A stretch of DNA of 64,000 nt from Symsagittifera roscoffensis. Taxonomy: Eukaryota > Xenacoelomorpha > Acoela > Convolutidae. Made by a program: the position numbers and the translations under genes. Shown piece by piece: positions 1 to 11,084 of this stretch; the first letter of the stretch is position 1, and every line of letters starts with the position of its first letter. The stretch spans positions 28,296,833-28,360,832 of the forward strand of contig NC_087062.1 of the NCBI RefSeq assembly GCF_963678635.1, written 5' to 3'. The notes beneath the pieces were generated by a model. The model was given only the letters and a program-made list of their open reading frames with translations. It searched no databases and was not told where the DNA came from.

Positions 1-644
1 ACTAATGACCTGATTTGAAATGGTGCTTGCCAAACATAAAATTAAATGCCAAAATTTGTTTCTTGGTTTTGTTATACTGGTGTGGGGCTCGCCATTATAT
101 AAATTTTCAAAATGAATAATGAATAAAGGGACAAATTCGAAATTTTCAGCTATTATAAGGTAGTGCTGAAATCCAATGATTTGAACCATTGTTCCTTCGT
201 ACAAAAGTATCGTTTTTATTCAAGTATGGAGTTTTTTAATTCTCCATTAGTGGGGCAACATTGTGGGTGATCGATTGGGAATCTGAAAAAGGGCCAAAAT
301 CTAGAAGTAGGGTAAACGCTTAGATCTTGGTAGGAAAGATTTTGATTATGTCTGACAAAAACTTCAAAATAGATTTGTAGATTTGGCTGAAGTTTAAAAG
401 CTTTGGTATTATTAACTACAGTAACTGGCTGGTTATTTATTTTGAACATTATGTTTTTATTTGGCAAAAATAGGAGGATTCAGGAGAAATGACTTAGTTC
501 TAAAAAGTTTGAGTGATTTCCTGGGAATTTAATAATAGTGGATAAAATAGAATTTAATTTGCAAACATGTAAGAAGTAAACATTGTCTGAAATTTTGCAA
601 TTCCAATTAATTGATAGCGCAAATATGGAATACGAATGAACAGG
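1..644. other. AT-rich stretch, no gene recognised
   Basis: No exon, repeat boundary or RNA gene is recognised here. A minus-strand open frame of about 80 codons (216-467) has no ATG-based support and no recognisable domain. If the exon series at 767-1,830 is a real gene, this stretch would be its 3' flank or 3' UTR. Confidence 0.5.
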
Positions 645-704
645 TTACGTTGCGCTAGGGGAATCATTTGTTTCAAAATCCTCAATGTCCTTGGGTAATT
701 CAGC
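645..704 (-). CDS. possible terminal exon of an unidentified minus-strand gene
   Basis: The minus strand shows an AG acceptor followed by a short acidic, coding-like frame ending in TAA (ELPKDIEDFETNDSPSAT). The phase does not fit. The upstream exon candidate (767-829) ends in phase 1, and joining it at the canonical AG would create an immediate TGA. Only an acceptor one base further would keep this frame. Either the gene ends just after the junction, or this frame is accidental, or a base is wrong. The protein family is not recognised. Confidence 0.25.
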   Translation of the reverse strand, partial: AELPKDIEDFETNDSPSAT

Positions 705-766
705 CTATTTGTAATTTGACAAAACTAGAAAAAAGTTTCAATATTGAGTAGATGGGTAGATTTCAC

Positions 767-829
767 CTATTCCGTCGTCCCAAGTATCAACGTAATCATT
801 AGAAACAATAAATTTTGGAACGTTTTCAC
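767..829 (-). CDS. possible internal exon of an unidentified minus-strand gene
   Basis: A 63-base minus-strand segment is bounded by a good acceptor (..caacag) and a GT donor (gtgaaa). It encodes GENVPKFIVSNDYVDTWDDG when entered in phase 1. The exon candidate at 1,784-1,830 ends in phase 1, so the two join without a stop. The residue mix (aromatics plus acidic run) looks coding, but I do not recognise the family. The hAT-type MITE at 1,201-1,760 would sit in the intron between the two exons. Confidence 0.35.
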   Translation of the reverse strand: MKTFQNLLFLMITLILGTTE

Positions 830-1200
830 CTGTTGCTAAGGTTTCAAAAGATCTTCATTTTGGAAAATAGTTGCGTATCGGTTGTTATGTCGAAAAAGCA
901 TTTATTATTTTATTAATTATGGTCAATAAGAAAAATTCGATTGTTTCTTTTGAAATGCATATAGTAATCATAATTTGAAAACTATTTAAATTTCAATTTA
1001 AAAAGAAACTCAAACTTCTCTAAGAAAAATTTTTTATTCGTAACTATGATATCTGAACAAACCCAATTTTTAAACCAATTTCATTGTGAAAAAAATTTAC
1101 TACCTTACAGCGTTTTCGTATTTACACAAGTTTGGATCTGTGGAAATTTTCCACCACTTTCATATAACAAGGAAACTGTTCTTGAGATTGCCAGAACAAG

Positions 1201-1760
1201 CAGGGGCGGATTTAGGGGGTGGGGGGCGGTGGCACACGCCCTTTCTCAGGGATTCAACCCCTGCCGACCCAAAGGGTCCCCCTTTGTACTATTTCGAGAT
1301 ATCCATTTTTGGCTGACGAAACTTAAAAATTTTTTAAAGGCGCCTTTGGCGCCCGTATATGTAACTTTTGAAGGTGGAGCGCGCGCCAAAAAAAACGCGA
1401 TTTTTTTTGTCAACCTTTTTGTGCCTAAAAACGCAGTATTTTGCTGCGGCGCAGAACATTTGGCCAAAACAGGGTCTCTTTAGTCTTTGTACTATTTTGA
1501 GATATCCATATTTGGTGACGGACCCTAAAAAATATCCAAAAATATCGAAATTTTCCATTTGGGGCCTAAAAACGCTTTTTTGGCCTCTTTTTCAAAGTTT
1601 TGCCTGCGGCGCAGAAAATTTTACCAAAACAGTGTGTTTTTAGTGCTTTGGAAGAGCTCGGAAATCAATTCGTTCGACCTAAAAAGAAAGGTCGACAAAA
1701 TTTCCGAAATTTTTTTGAAAAGCCGCCCTCCCCCTCGAAAAAATCCTAGATCCGTCCCTG
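1201..1760. mobile_element. non-autonomous hAT-type MITE, copy 1
   Basis: A 560-bp element begins CAGGGGCGGATTTAGG and ends with its inverted counterpart CCTAGATCCGTCCCTG. The flanking 8-mers are AGAACAAG (left) and AGACCAGG (right), matching at 6 of 8 positions, as expected for an aged hAT 8-bp target-site duplication. Inside lie a short GGCGCC..GGCGCC palindrome and repeated 'cgcgcgccaaaaaaaacgcg' motifs shared with the copies at 12,732 and 17,662. The open frames inside it are not genes. Confidence 0.8.
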
Positions 1761-1783
1761 AGACCAGGGTATATTGTGAAAAC

Positions 1784-1830
1784 CTTTTTTAACAATAAAT
1801 GTGGCTTCCTGTGCTTCTATTTCTGAGGCG
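1784..1830 (-). CDS. possible internal exon of an unidentified minus-strand gene
   Basis: A 47-base segment with acceptor (acgttag) and donor (G|gttttc) encodes ASEIEAQEATFIVKK, entered with two bases from an upstream exon and leaving in phase 1. It joins in frame to 767-829. The upstream exon is not identified: the coding-like minus frame at 1,968-2,138 has donors only in phase 0, so it does not connect directly. Evidence is frame, splice signals and codon character only. Confidence 0.35.
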
Positions 1831-1967
1831 CTAACGTTTAATCAAGTCTGCTTGAGCAACACTGTGGGCTTTTTCTATACGTGTTTGCTGACGATTGTTT
1901 TGACCATATGAAACTTTGAGCAATAGCTACCTTGTTTAGGTAGTTAAAACCGTATGGTTTCACTCAA

Positions 1968-2138
1968 TTATGGAACGGCTAGTGTCTCCCATTTCACCGT
2001 CTGGAGTACCTCGTCCGGCGAATTCACCGTCCGTTCGTTAAGCTCGCCCCGGTTCTCCTCCAATTGGGGTCGAAGAACGTAAATGGACTCAAACTTGGAA
2101 AACTTTACGGCAGTCTGAACAAGCAGTAAAAAATGGCA
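1968..2138 (-). CDS. coding-like segment, strand uncertain
   Basis: This is a GC-richer island of about 170 bp in AT-rich DNA. The minus strand reads about 57 codons to TAA with coding-like composition (KFESIYVLRPQLEENRGELN). The plus strand also reads from an ATG at 1,971 with a single in-frame TAA (MERLVSPISPSGVPRPANS then ..EERKWTQTWKTLRQ), followed by an AATAAA near 2,194. Only one of the two can be real. The base composition argues that this is, or was, an exon. No family is recognised. Confidence 0.3.
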   Translation of the reverse strand, partial: CHFLLLVQTAVKFSKFESIYVLRPQLEENRGELNERTVNSPDEVLQTVKWETLAVP

Positions 2139-2390
2139 CTATGAAGTAACAAAAAAATACGGTTTCATCTGGTGCACATCCTCAATTTATATAATAAAAA
2201 CAAAAAAGACTAATGCCTTTTTCATACACTTTTCATACACTTTTCATACACAATTTCATACACTTAGTCTATGGAAAAACGCTAGTCATACAAATTTCAT
2301 ACATTTTTGCAAAATGAGTTTAATCGAATTTCAAAGGTATTTTATAGTTGTTTCGGTATCGAAATTGGTATCTCTTCATTAAAAAAAGGG

Positions 2391-2448
2391 AAAAAAATGC
2401 TAACCATACAATTTCCATGTATGGAAATTGTATGACTAGCATTTTTTT
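2391..2448. repeat. near-perfect 28-bp-arm hairpin
   Basis: Two 28-base arms are separated by 2 bases. The inner 14 bases (CATACAATTTCCAT) are a perfect inverted repeat and the outer 14 have two mismatches. Related, more decayed hairpins with the same TCATACAATTTTC core lie near 3,070-3,130, 7,607-7,665, 7,960-8,010 and 15,990-16,060, so this is a family of short foldback repeats. The stretch 2,200-3,400 is rich in TCATACA motifs and holds no gene I can support. Confidence 0.7.
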
Positions 2449-3682
2449 GATGGCGACGAAAGTGTTTTTGAAATTGCCCCCAAAAATTTTTGGTGTTTTT
2501 TTTTCAACCGCAAATTGATTTTCGTATTCAAACAAACATTTTTTGAAAAAAAAAATTTTGCATGCAAAATTTAATTTTTTGTGTGTATAACGTAGTCCTG
2601 GATATACTAATATTGGATTTTTTTCCTTTTCTCTTCATACCTTTTTTCAAAAACGCTTAAAACTCGACTAAAAAAAACTTATGAACCGCATTTTACTTCG
2701 GTGGCTCTGACAATTACGGGGTTTTAAAAAATGGCAATTATATTAACATTTGTTTTTTAAAGGTCTAACCAGCGCGTATTAGCCTGTTCATATATCTCAA
2801 GGCCTATCTTCATGCGCTTCAAGAACACCCGGGTTGACGTCCACCCATACAAAAAAACTCACTCCTAAGCATTTTCATACATGGAGTCTTTAGAAAAAAA
2901 AATTTATCAAACGTTTTTCATAGAAAAAATTGATGGAAATGGGTTTTTTCAATCGAAACTACTTTTTTTGAAAATTATCTCGAGTTGGTGGGAAAATCAA
3001 ACAATAAACATTTGTGGTAGTTTTCGTTACATGAGAGTGAATTTGGCAAAAAAATTTCTCATCAACCATTTTTGGTTTAGAAAATGCTTATCATACGTTT
3101 TCGTGTCTAAAAATTGTATAATGTCATCTATTTTAGAAAACAAACGTGTTTGTCATACAATTTTATGGTATAAAAATTTTACTTATGACAATTCGATACA
3201 ATTTTTGCGATAAAAAGCGTGGCAAAAACCTTGTTATATCATTCCAGAGAGTGGAAAAACTGCTACAAAGTTTCTTAGCAAGGAAAAATATATTATATTG
3301 TGTCTTTCATACAATGTTTTTCTTATTTTATACAATGTCTGTGAAGTTGTGTGAATTTGTATGACAAAGATTTTTTCATAGAATGAAGTTGTATGCCAAG
3401 CTTTTTTGTCAATCAGTTTAATGAATTCTGATTGGCTGACAAAGTTTTTGCGCATTTAGACTTTCTCGCATGATGTAATTCATTTTTCAAACAATTGCGA
3501 TGGAAATCAGTCCAAGCGGTCAGTTGACTCAGTCAGTTGATTACTTCATGTTTCTTAAATTTGTTGTTTAAAATATTTTTGAGAAATACAGCTAACTTGC
3601 ATCTGAAAAAAAACGAACGTACTTCTGATGATAAATGTGTTTTTGAAAAATATATTTCTGAGAAATAAATGTCTAATAAACG

Positions 3683-4187
3683 CTACCCGCACCGAGCACC
3701 CATGGATCTTAATCGATTATATTGTCATAATATGGTCAGCATCTATAAAATGACAAAATAACCGATTATAATCTATTAAAAATGGATTATAATCCTAATA
3801 TTTTTTATCCCAATAAAATCCATTATAATCGATTATAATCGATTATAATTGATTTTTTCGATGGGTTATTCATGAAATTTACAATTTTGTTCAAAATTAT
3901 CTCATTTCCATTTCCTGTTTAGTGTAGTTGCTACGTGTTATGTTTCATAAAAGGTTACATTTAAGAAAAAAATTTATATCTTTTTTGTCTCTACTTTTTC
4001 TATTTCATCGCAGTATAACACTTCATTTTACCCCCCCAGCCAGTTAAGCCCCCAGTACTCAGTATACTACCACCCACCAGTTTACTATCCCCCCCCCCCC
4101 CCAGTATTCAATGGATTATAATCTATTATTTTTGTCTCGGGAATCCATTATAATCGATTAGAATCCATGGGCGCTCGGTGCGGGTAG
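3683..4187. mobile_element. 505-bp MITE with AATCGATTATAAT-rich interior
   Basis: The ends form an inverted pair: left CTACCCGCACCGAGCACCC, right the reverse complement of CTACCCGCACCGAGCGCCC, each continuing into ATGGATT..AATCGATT. The interior has many copies of ATCGATTATAATCCATTATAAT, plus a C-rich run (CCCCCAGTA, poly-C) near 4,030-4,105. The ends are unmistakable, but no clear target-site duplication is visible, so the superfamily is not assigned. Related interior motifs recur without these ends near 9,360-9,450 and 10,080-10,260. Confidence 0.7.
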
Positions 4188-5384
4188 TAACAAGCATACT
4201 CAAAGATATTGTCGCAAGCTTGGAATTTTATTACTCAGCATAGAAACTTGATTTTTGTTTTGCGTGTACAAAATTCATTTATACCTGATGCAGTTTTTGA
4301 CCAGTAAACAGATCAGTTTTCGAATCAATCTTTGTATAACATATTAATTTTATACATGAGAAAAAAGGATCTTGAACCAACGGCGAAAATGCAATGTTTA
4401 ACAGCTTCGAGTCAATTTTTTTTCTCAGAAATACATCACAGCGTGTAACGTAACAGTTTTAGGCAATTCATTTAGATATAATTTACCGGCGATATAAAAC
4501 AGTGAGAAAATTGAATAAAAATTGATTTGATTGCAAAAGGCTCATCTAAAACGGCATTTTTTTTTCAAACTGTACGCGTCACTTTGAACGAAAAAAAACA
4601 GGTAAATTTCAGTTATTTTCTCATCTTCGAATTATGTTTAAAATTCCAGCATAATTGAATTTAAGCCAGGGGACAAAATTTTTTGAATTAAATTACTAGT
4701 GTAATTGAACAATCTCCGTTAGCTGCAATATTTTTGATTCCTGTTTAAAATTTTATGCATATTTTCTTTTTTTTTCAAGTTTCTAAGACGTACCGAACAA
4801 ATTCTTTATTTCTGGCGAGAAAAATTTAACTTCTAACCTAAATTTTGTAAATTTTTTTATGTTTGATAGGAAATTATCTAAATCTAGGCTAATTCCAGCT
4901 AGAAAGAATTCTCCTGGTGAGCTCTCCTGGTATCCCGTTAGCTAGACATTTGTGTTAATCTCTTAGCCACATAACCTTATTTCTCTCATTAGCTTAAGCA
5001 ACCCAATGCAACGCAAAATTTGTAAAAACAAGTGTTAATTTACATTGTATTGCTACGACTACTGTGTATACTCAAAACATGTAGAATAAACATTTATCCT
5101 CGTTGGGGTTGTACAAGAAACTAATTTTAGAAAAAAAAATCCAGAAATTGTATATTTCTAGTGTTAGATGAGAAATAATAAGTTTCTATACAGAGAACAC
5201 AGATAATTAGGTTCGAATATCTAAATAAAATTTTTCTGCAGAATATAAACTTGTGTTGGGTACGGGAAGCTTGTTTGCAAAAGTAGTATCAAAAAGTTTT
5301 TGTTCTTTACTGTCTGTTGGTTTCTGTGTGTTCTTTTGGTTACAACAGTTAAATGCGAATCAGACATGAGCGTCATTGTTTCGA
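4188..5384. other. AT-rich intergenic DNA
   Basis: Nothing gene-like is recognised. The region is AT-rich with poly-T tracts and no frame of convincing codon character. Confidence 0.5.
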
Positions 5385-5720
5385 ATTTTTTCGAAGAAAA
5401 TGGCGGAATATTTGTGCTCAATGGGGGGGGGTTCTCTTTTCGACTTTTTTTTGCAACTCTCGACAGAATCTTTTTCTTGATTCAATAGGTAGTGTTGTTT
5501 TGATCGCAACTTTTAAAAAAATCTTTCACCTGTGTCTATTTTTTGTGAAGCAATTGGGGTTTAAAAATTGCTAACATGACCAACTTGGGACAATGAACGC
5601 GCGGTTTATTCTGCACTATTCATGCGTTAGCGGAGATTTAATCCGTCTCAGAAATCGTTCCAAAGTGGTTGAAGCAGGCTAGTTGTAAGAACCGCTATGT
5701 TGCTTCGATTAAAGTATAAC
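5385..5720 (+). repeat. dispersed repeat family R1, copy 1
   Basis: This shares an ordered series of motifs with copies near 8,780, 10,740 (inverted), 24,550 and 25,490 (inverted). The motifs are ...GGAATATTTGTGCTC-G-run, TCACCTGTG.TTATTTTTTGT, GACCAACTTGGGACAATGA, and CGTTCCAAA.TGGTTGAAGC. The copies are strongly diverged. No open frame is shared among them, so this is likely an old non-autonomous element. Its ends are not defined. Confidence 0.6.
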
Positions 5721-8700
5721 TCTTGGTGCTTAATATGGCGTGTGGGGGTATAATTTTCAAAAAAAAAACTCAAAAATTATAATTTATTTGAATGAATTGT
5801 TAGAAAACAAACTGCTCCATAGTCCTTAAAACACAGTGGGAAAATTCAAGACAGCAGTTTTGTTGATCTTCCTAATTGATTGTTTGCAACCGTTTTCTGA
5901 AACCTGATCTTCAGAGCGTAAGATAAACATTTTTGCAACCAAAAACTGCATCTGTAAACGGTTAAAACCATATCATGAAGGCAAATTCATATCCATTTTA
6001 GCCTGAAAAGCAAAATACTTAAAACTTTGCTGTAAATAACTTGCGGCCGACTGTAGCAGATAGATCAACGTGAGGTCAAAATATTTCAATGCTAAATTGT
6101 CAGAAGTATGCAAACGATTTTGCGGGATCAAACTCTAAATTAGCAAGCTTAATCCTTTGGTAGGGTGAGACCACGGTCATCGGATTTAAAGTTTTAGTAT
6201 CTCTAAGCTATTTTGCCTTGAAATTAACGATTATTTTGTCGATTTTAAGGGAAATGTCATTCTTTCATTTAGTCGTTAACATCTCCAGTGATTTTACAAG
6301 CGGGCGGAAATAATTATAACCACTAAAGTCGGCATAAATCTCTGCCGTCGTTTGATGATTCAATCCGCAGGAGTGGGAAGTAGCCCTGTCGGGTGCTCGA
6401 CTCGATTTACCAGACGATGCCGTTGTTTTTGCTGTTGCCTGATCATTTTTTTTCACCTCAGGAACTTGTCGGGCGCGTGCCCACGACGCTATATAAACCC
6501 ATTGAGAGCGGGTTGGGGACCCCTCGGAACATTTGACATTTGGCCAGTTTAACGTTTCCTACTTTTTTTTAAAAAAATTAGTCGGTTGCTCAAAAACTCC
6601 CCGCTAAATTCCCTAACTTTTTGCATGCGACCCTAGATCCTGAAAAAATGGCAGTTTGTTAACGTCACTTTTTGATAGTTTTATTTTTGACATGGGTTTT
6701 GGTCATTTTTGGCCTTTTCCCAACGACCCCAAAAGTGATTTTTTAAAAAAATTATCTCTAGTTCAGTAAATTTTTCGGCTTTGGACAAGAACACCTTTTT
6801 GAGAGATGTGGTGTGATGCTTTAAGCCTTTTGGCATAATTTTTGTTTTGCTTTTGCGAAAATTAAAAATTTTAGTATTTAAGACGTTCATCTAAGGTTAG
6901 AAAAACGAAAAACTTTGTAAGTTGAAAATAATGGATTCTGATATCCAAAACGAGTTTTCCGTTGGGTAGTATGAAGTTCCTACGAGCAGAAACGCTGGAA
7001 ACTTCTTTTTTTTGAGATTTTGCTTGTATAATTTTATTATTTGGTCGTTTTACAGAAAGTTGTAGGAAAAAGAAATTTGAAATCAGATCTGTCCTGCATT
7101 TGTTTCATTAGCTTAGGTCATTTATAGAAAGATGGAAAATTTGAACTGCTTAAAAGGCCCAGTAGAGCAGCATCCGACGATTCGGAATAATCCAAAAACG
7201 GTCAAAAATAGTTGTTGATTTTTTAAGCCATCATGTCCAGTTTTTTTGACTAAGCATTATAATTGGCCTCATCCCTTCAAAAATGCCGGGATGTGCGCAT
7301 GCTTTATTGATACTGAAAGTACGCAAAAACTATGCCAAGGTAAAGAGGGAGGGATGCAGACCTGAATGGCTAGATCAACTGAGTAGTTTTACTGGTAAAA
7401 ATTTTACAAATATAAAAAATCAACATCGTGGCCGGAACAAACTTAACTATCATTTATATAAGTTCCGTTAAAATTCTACATTGTGGCATGTTTAAGGTTT
7501 TTTGGCTTATATTTCTTAAATTTGGCATTACTATCATATATGAAAGACACGGGTTGACGTTTATGCAAAACAATGCTTTTCATACAATTGCCTATATTGG
7601 GTTTATGCAAAAATTGCTTATCATACGGTTTTCATCGACGAAAATTGTTTGATTATCATTTTTCAATCAAAACTTTTTTAAAAATTGTCTTAAATTAGTT
7701 CAAAACTCAAAAAATACAAATTAGTGGCAGTATTATTTACATGAGAGCAACTTTGGCATTAGTTACATGAGAGCAATTTTGGCATCAAAAAGAAATTAAA
7801 ATTGACTGATATGCATTTTCTTATCGAAACATTTAGTTCGAGGTAAAAAAAACTTCTTATCCCTTTTTTTGAATTTTTGACCCAAATTATCAATAAAGTA
7901 CTACAATGGAAAAAAAGCTGTTTTTTTCCTATTTTTATATAATTTTTCGAGTCTATGGAATTGTATGAAAATATATGATGATTTTTATTGTATGAATTTG
8001 TATGAAAAGTATTTTTGTCAACCCGAGGATCTGTTAGAGTTCTAGGATTTTTCACGTTTGTGGCTTTTCGGCAGTGTTTCTTTATCGGCATTATATTTCG
8101 TTTAAATAAGGATTTTCGCATCAAAACACATTGTAGATAACTTGGCATTTACAGAAGTCGTCTTAACTTTGGGCCTCAGAACGGGACTTCTTTGAAACGA
8201 ATCTTTGTAATTGTGAAAAACTTAGGGTTATGTAATTTTGATAGTATATTCCATTTATTTTCTTGCAAAATCAAAAATAAAAGTGCCATTTTCAGTAATT
8301 TTTGGTACAGTCATGAAATGAAATCAGATTCGTTGGGAAAATGAAAAAAGAGTCAATTTTAGGCTGAGTTACTTAAACTTCTTCGTTTTTACCCGTTGTT
8401 TTTTAGCTACTCTCTTGCTTTTTATAGTAACATCAATCCAATTTTGTTTTCATTTTCACTTATAACAAATTAGGGGGTATAACCAAAAAACTTTGGGACT
8501 TTGATGATCAGTTTTCTTGATAGTTTACACATAATAGTTCTCTAAATATTTTCAGATTATTTGAATGTTTTGGTTTTCGAAATAGTTTTTTTTTAAATTA
8601 TTTTGTTCAAAAAAATTGGCAATGAAGAGGTTATTTACGATCTTTATATTTTTATTCTGTCTTTTCGGCCAATTTACAAGACAGCATTAGCTCAGTAGAA

Positions 8701-8779
8701 GAACTTATGCCTAGTTTTTTTCCTATCCGGACGCACGCAGCTCTATACTAAGCTGTATTTTAACTTTTCCGACTTCCAA
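5721..8779. other. AT-rich stretch with weak coding-like frame at 6,265-6,456
   Basis: Mostly AT-rich, with decayed TCATACAA hairpins (7,560-7,670, 7,950-8,010). One minus-strand frame (6,265-6,456, ending TAA) has richer codon character (ATSHSCGLNHQTTAEIYADF) in a locally GC-rich segment. That segment also holds a CTATATAAA on the plus strand (near 6,489) and a weak tRNA B-box-like motif. It could be a terminal exon or a decayed SINE; neither can be shown. The 129-codon minus frame at 7,759-8,148 is low-complexity and not supported. Confidence 0.3.
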
Positions 8780-9080
8780 AGAGAGTGACAAAATACTTGT
8801 GCTGGGGGTGTTTTTTTTCTCCAGACAAATTTCAACTTTTTAACTAAAATTTTTTGGCAATAAATTTGTGATCAGCCAAAAAGTATTGTTATCCGTAGCT
8901 CAAATTCAAAGTATATTTCATCTGTGATTATTTTTGTAAAGTAATTTGGGTCTAAAGGTGGCCAACATGGCCAATTTGGGACATTTAATGTGCGATATTT
9001 AGTCAGTCTTAGAAAAAAATCACGTTCCAAATTGGTTGAAGCCAGCTATTGGTCATAATTGCTACGCTAATAGGAGAAAA
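8780..9080 (+). repeat. dispersed repeat family R1, copy 2
   Basis: Shares with copies 1 and 3 the motifs GTGACAAAATACTTGTGCTGG, TTTTTCTCCAGACAAATTTCAA, TCATCTGTGATTATTTTTGT, CCAACATGGCCAATTTGGGAC and ACGTTCCAAATTGGTTGAAGC. It is the best match to the inverted copy upstream of the J-domain gene. No coding frame is shared. Confidence 0.6.
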
Positions 9081-9639
9081 ATCGATCAGGAGAAAATGGG
9101 GGAGATTGTTAAAAACAATCTCAATTTTTTTTTCGTTTTTGTTTTAAAATTTCGTCATTTTTTGAAGCGAACACTGCTCCACAGACCTTAAAAGGCAGTC
9201 AGAAGGTTCAAAGCCATGCCCCGATAGGAGCATTTTTGTTTCTATAAACGACTCAAAATGTCAAAATGGAAACAACTCTGAATCATATAATAAAATGTTT
9301 ACTAATTGATTTAATAAATTTTTTCACCGTTACACTAGCAATTTGAGCAAAACTGAAAAAAATCGATTATAATCAATTAAAAATGGATTATAAAATTACT
9401 ACTGTTCGGGGAAACCAAAATCCAGTTTTAATCCATTATAATCAAATTTTTTCACTTTTTTGGACACTGACAAAAAAACTCAAGTAAAATCGGTTTTTTT
9501 TCTGGCTTTTGTTGAGATGCGAATTCCAGCGCACATAAAGTCTTTTCTTTTTTTTAAACTAAAATTGGTTATTTTTGATTATTTATAAAATTGTTACTCA
9601 ATAGCTTAATTTTGTTCTTTTCTACAATTTCCTGCTTCT

Positions 9640-9925
9640 ATTCCCTCCAATATTTGCCCCTTTGCCCCCTTTGTACCATTACAACCGCCATCCCCCACCT
9701 GAACCAATCCCAACCCTGCCCCCACCTGAAACAACAACCCCCCCATCCACTTGAACCCCCCCCACTCACCAAATCTGAACCGGATTAGAGGTGGGGGTCC
9801 CAGAAGGCCAGGTGCGGTTGGGGGGTGGTTCATGTGTGTGTGTGTGGGGGGGGGGGGAGGCATACGTTGGAATGGGGGTTGTAAGAGAGCAAAGGGCAAA
9901 ATGTTAGTGTGGATAGGTCAACGAA
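9640..9925. repeat. C-rich/G-rich foldback repeat
   Basis: The left half is C-rich (TTTGCCCCCTTTGTACCATTA, then CCCCACCTGAA repeats). The right half is G-rich and broadly its inverse (GGGGGTTGTAAGAGAGCAAAG), with a GT microsatellite and a G12 run between. The open frames here on both strands are only frames of this simple sequence. The fold is imperfect. Confidence 0.5.
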
Positions 9926-10739
9926 ATCTTTTTGCAATTTGATTAGGTTTAGAAAAGGAGTAGGACGTACACTCACTTTGCAAAGGTTTTGCATTACTCA
10001 TTTGTTAAATGCAGAAATTCTTGCAAAATTTTGCACGACGCGAAACAAAAGTAAAGTGGAAAAAAATCCATTTTAACATGATTTTGTACTTGTTTTATAA
10101 TCCATTATAATGGATTTCAAATGAATTAAAATGTGTTATGTTTTTGCCAGAAAAAATGGATTTGAATCATTTTTTGTCCAATTCTTTTGTCTAAGCCTAA
10201 CATGGGAATCGATTATATTGACAATGTTTTTGACCACAAAAATCCATTATAATCATTTTTTTTTTCATTTTTCTTAGATTCGAGAGATTATACGATTGAT
10301 CCAATTGAACGTAGTCTTCAGATGTATTCTGTATCAGATTTACTTATTTGCATAATCTGGTAGTTTGAAAATGGTTTTTGTTTTGTGTTGTCAGGTAGAA
10401 AAAACTGGATCATATCCAGCTCAACGTTTTTTAGCTAGTTTTAGCTAGTTGGACCAATCCAAGTTTGATCCTCTTCCAAATTCAGCTAATCAGAATTGAA
10501 TACATTATGCGCAACGCAGCCTTTAGCAAATAAAAAAAATCATGAAAAAATGAAATCAAATACGGCTGATGGTATCAAGACTGCTGGTATCATGGAGTAC
10601 TAATTTAAACTAAAAGAATTCATGAAACTTTCAAAAAACCGAACTAAAAAAATTGATGTTTTTTAAATCATCCCCCACGCGCTATCTAAAGTACAAAGTG
10701 ATATAATTTGCATATAGTAAAGTTTTAAATAGACCAAAG
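9926..10739. other. AT-rich stretch with scattered TTATAATCCATTATAAT motifs
   Basis: Copies of the AATCGATTATAAT / AATCCATTATAAT motif seen inside the MITE at 3,683 occur at about 10,080-10,260. No gene is recognised. Confidence 0.4.
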
Positions 10740-11035
10740 ATCACGCCCCAATCCAATTTGGAACGATTTGGATTAAGTCTCCGCCTACGCGTTTATACCC
10801 CGATATATATTGCGCAGTAGTCGTCCCAAATTGGCCAAACAGACAATCTTTAAACCACCATAAGTTCAGAAAAAATAATCACAGGTGAAACGTCTTTTTA
10901 CATGTGAGCTCAGGACAACAGTACTTTTTGAATATAAAAAAAATCCATCAAAAATGACTAGTTAAAACGTCAAAATTTGTCTGGAGAAAAAAACCTCCCC
11001 GAACACAAATATTCCGTCACCTTCTTCGAAAGTCG
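10740..11035 (-). repeat. dispersed repeat family R1, copy 3 (inverted)
   Basis: On the minus strand this reads the R1 motif order closely: GGAATATTTGTGTTCGGGGAG, TTTTCTCCAGACAAATTTTGA, TTTCACCTGTGATTATTTTTT, GGCCAATTTGGGAC, ATCGTTCCAAATTGGATT. It ends just upstream of the J-domain gene. The first 36 or so codons of the long plus-strand frame there are repeat, not protein. Confidence 0.6.
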
Positions 11036-11084
11036 GAACAATAATACTACTCCTTTAGGGTATGCTTTTGTGTTTGAGTGTGTC

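Noticed and set aside
1046-1792. Overlapping open frames around the left MITE
   Set aside because: They lie inside the hAT-type MITE and recur in its other copies; they track DNA similarity and not protein.
5300-5488. Signal-peptide-like small frame on the plus strand
   Set aside because: It begins at a non-ATG codon and runs into the R1 repeat with a poly-G tract; chance hydrophobicity from T-rich DNA.
6350-6415. tRNA gene near 6.4 kb (minus strand)
   Set aside because: Only a weak B-box-like GGATTGAATC; no arms can be paired.
7759-8148. 129-codon minus-strand frame
   Set aside because: Low-complexity Lys/Asn/Phe-rich translation of AT-rich repeats, overlapping decayed hairpins; no domain.
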